From Asterionellopsis glacialis (taxonomy: Eukaryota > Bacillariophyta > Plagiogrammaphyceae > Rhaphoneidales > Asterionellopsidaceae), in NCBI GenBank assembly GCA_014885115.2, contig WKLE02006679.1, positions 1 through 32,044 on the forward strand: 32,044 bases of DNA, given 5' to 3'. Under the pieces are notes generated by a model. That model worked only from the letters and a program-made list of their open reading frames with translations, searched no databases and was not told the origin of the DNA. A program made the translations under genes and the position numbers. Positions 31,278 through 32,044 of the stretch are shown here, piece by piece; the stretch's first letter is position 1, and each line of letters opens with the position of its first letter.

Positions 31278-32044
31278 CTCAGTCGTTGATGAACGAAAGA
31301 TGCACGTCTCGTTAGAAAAAATTACAATTGTCAGTTGTCAACTTTATGCGATGATAACGTGAGACGTACAAAATAATATTATGTTTAGTTGTGTATGCTC
31401 ATGAAAATCAAAGAAGTCAAAATCCGGTTACATAATCACGAATATGGTAAGAGTTGCCTGGTCTTGACACAATTCCATGCACATTTTATACAAAGAGAAC
31501 CGCCATGCTATCTACTATGAATGCGATCAAATCGATGTCAGAAAATTACAGATGTAAATTTCAGGTACGTGTTCTGTTTGTACCAATTTTTGTACTTATT
31601 TACAGTTAGTCCTACTTATCTGTTCCGGCCGACTCGAAAAGTACCAGGTACATGTACTTTTGACATGTACAGGTACAGTACCTGGTACCATACATCTTTT
31701 GGGAAAAAGGAGCCTAGCCTTCGTCAGCAAGAAACCATACTCAAAGGGTACTGGTACAGTACCAAAATTACCCCGGGAAGGTCCTACCAGGTACCCAGGT
31801 ACTTTACTTCCTCTAAGATCTACCTGGTACACATACAGTACAGGTAGCACCTGGTAGGACGTATCGACTAGGACTAGAGCGGCCCTAACAAAAGTTGTTC
31901 TTGTTGATGACTGCCGGTCTGTCACTTCAAGTCTTGGTTCCGGTTTTTATTTCAAGTATTATCCATTAGGGTGTCCGGGCATCAACTTTGCCACTCAAAG
32001 GATTGCCACTTGTTCCCCGATTTCTAAATCGATAACTGGGTGGC
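31278..32044. repeat. Palindrome cluster F and window end
   Basis: 31560-31865 holds four exact TACCWGGTA sites (near 31643, 31679, 31787, 31821) and many near copies; AAAGTACCAGGTACATGTAC at 31639-31658 closely matches the reconstructed insertion site of the mariner-type element. 31278-31560 presumably includes the kinase 3 promoter. The last 100 bases show no recognisable coding sequence. Frames through the cluster on both strands are repeat-derived. Confidence 0.65.

Noticed and set aside
31596..31925. 108-109 codon ORFs on both strands
   Set aside because: They run through the palindrome cluster and the translations are mirror products of the repeats.
1..32044. CRISPR arrays, bacterial operons, tRNA or rRNA genes
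   Set aside because: Looked for and not seen; repeats are irregular palindromes without constant spacers, and gene structure is eukaryotic.

Overview
The window looks like nuclear DNA of a eukaryotic microalga, most likely a diatom or a close stramenopile. The genes carry small GT-AG introns (95-331 bp). The proteins include a membrane LRR protein with an SPT/PT-rich stalk, a peroxisomal crotonase, a nitrilase-type polyamine enzyme and a prenylated EF-hand protein. The decayed transposases resemble families I know from stramenopiles. The species cannot be named from sequence alone. There are no bacterial operons, tRNA or rRNA genes, or CRISPR arrays that I can see.

Layout. 1-1829: minus-strand relic of a Tc1/mariner-like transposase running off the left edge. 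2160-2700 and 4200-5015: intergenic clusters of short palindromes (TACCWGGTA and TAGGWCCTA). 2842-3941: broken DDE transposase of the PIF/IS5-like type. 5110-6361: three-exon DJ-1/PfpI (Hsp31-like) gene, convergent with 6774-9113, a 779-residue EF-hand protein ending in a CaaL prenylation motif. 9520-10434: intergenic, with palindromes. 10435-13448: a complete 3.0-kb Tc1/mariner-type element with 33-bp terminal inverted repeats and TA target duplications, carrying a decayed transposase and a second ORF. 13449-17216: AT-rich, no supported gene. 17217-19856: five-exon gene for a membrane-anchored protein with two LRR modules. 20727-21560: enoyl-CoA hydratase/isomerase with a C-terminal SKL. 21815-23473, 25440-27126 and 29663-31277: three same-strand paralogous protein kinases, each with one intron right after HRDLK. 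An N-carbamoylputrescine amidase gene (27940-29178) lies between the second and third. 31560-31865: a last palindrome cluster.

The most informative signals are these. (a) Kinases 2 and 3 share a roughly 915-bp, indel-free, ~98% identical tract that includes the intron, between strongly diverged ends, which points to gene conversion. (b) The TACCWGGTA/TAGGWCCTA palindromes are enriched about a hundredfold in intergenic DNA. (c) The mariner-type element can be delimited to the base, and all five of its in-frame stops are explicable as C-to-T changes. (d) The LRR protein has a duplicated module architecture, no kinase domain, and lies next to kinases with no receptor part. I found no clear evidence of a wholly new system.

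Functionally the genes are independent units (stress/aldehyde metabolism, Ca signalling, peroxisomal acyl-CoA metabolism, polyamine synthesis, signalling kinases). The only proposed link, LRR surface protein to kinase array, is inference.
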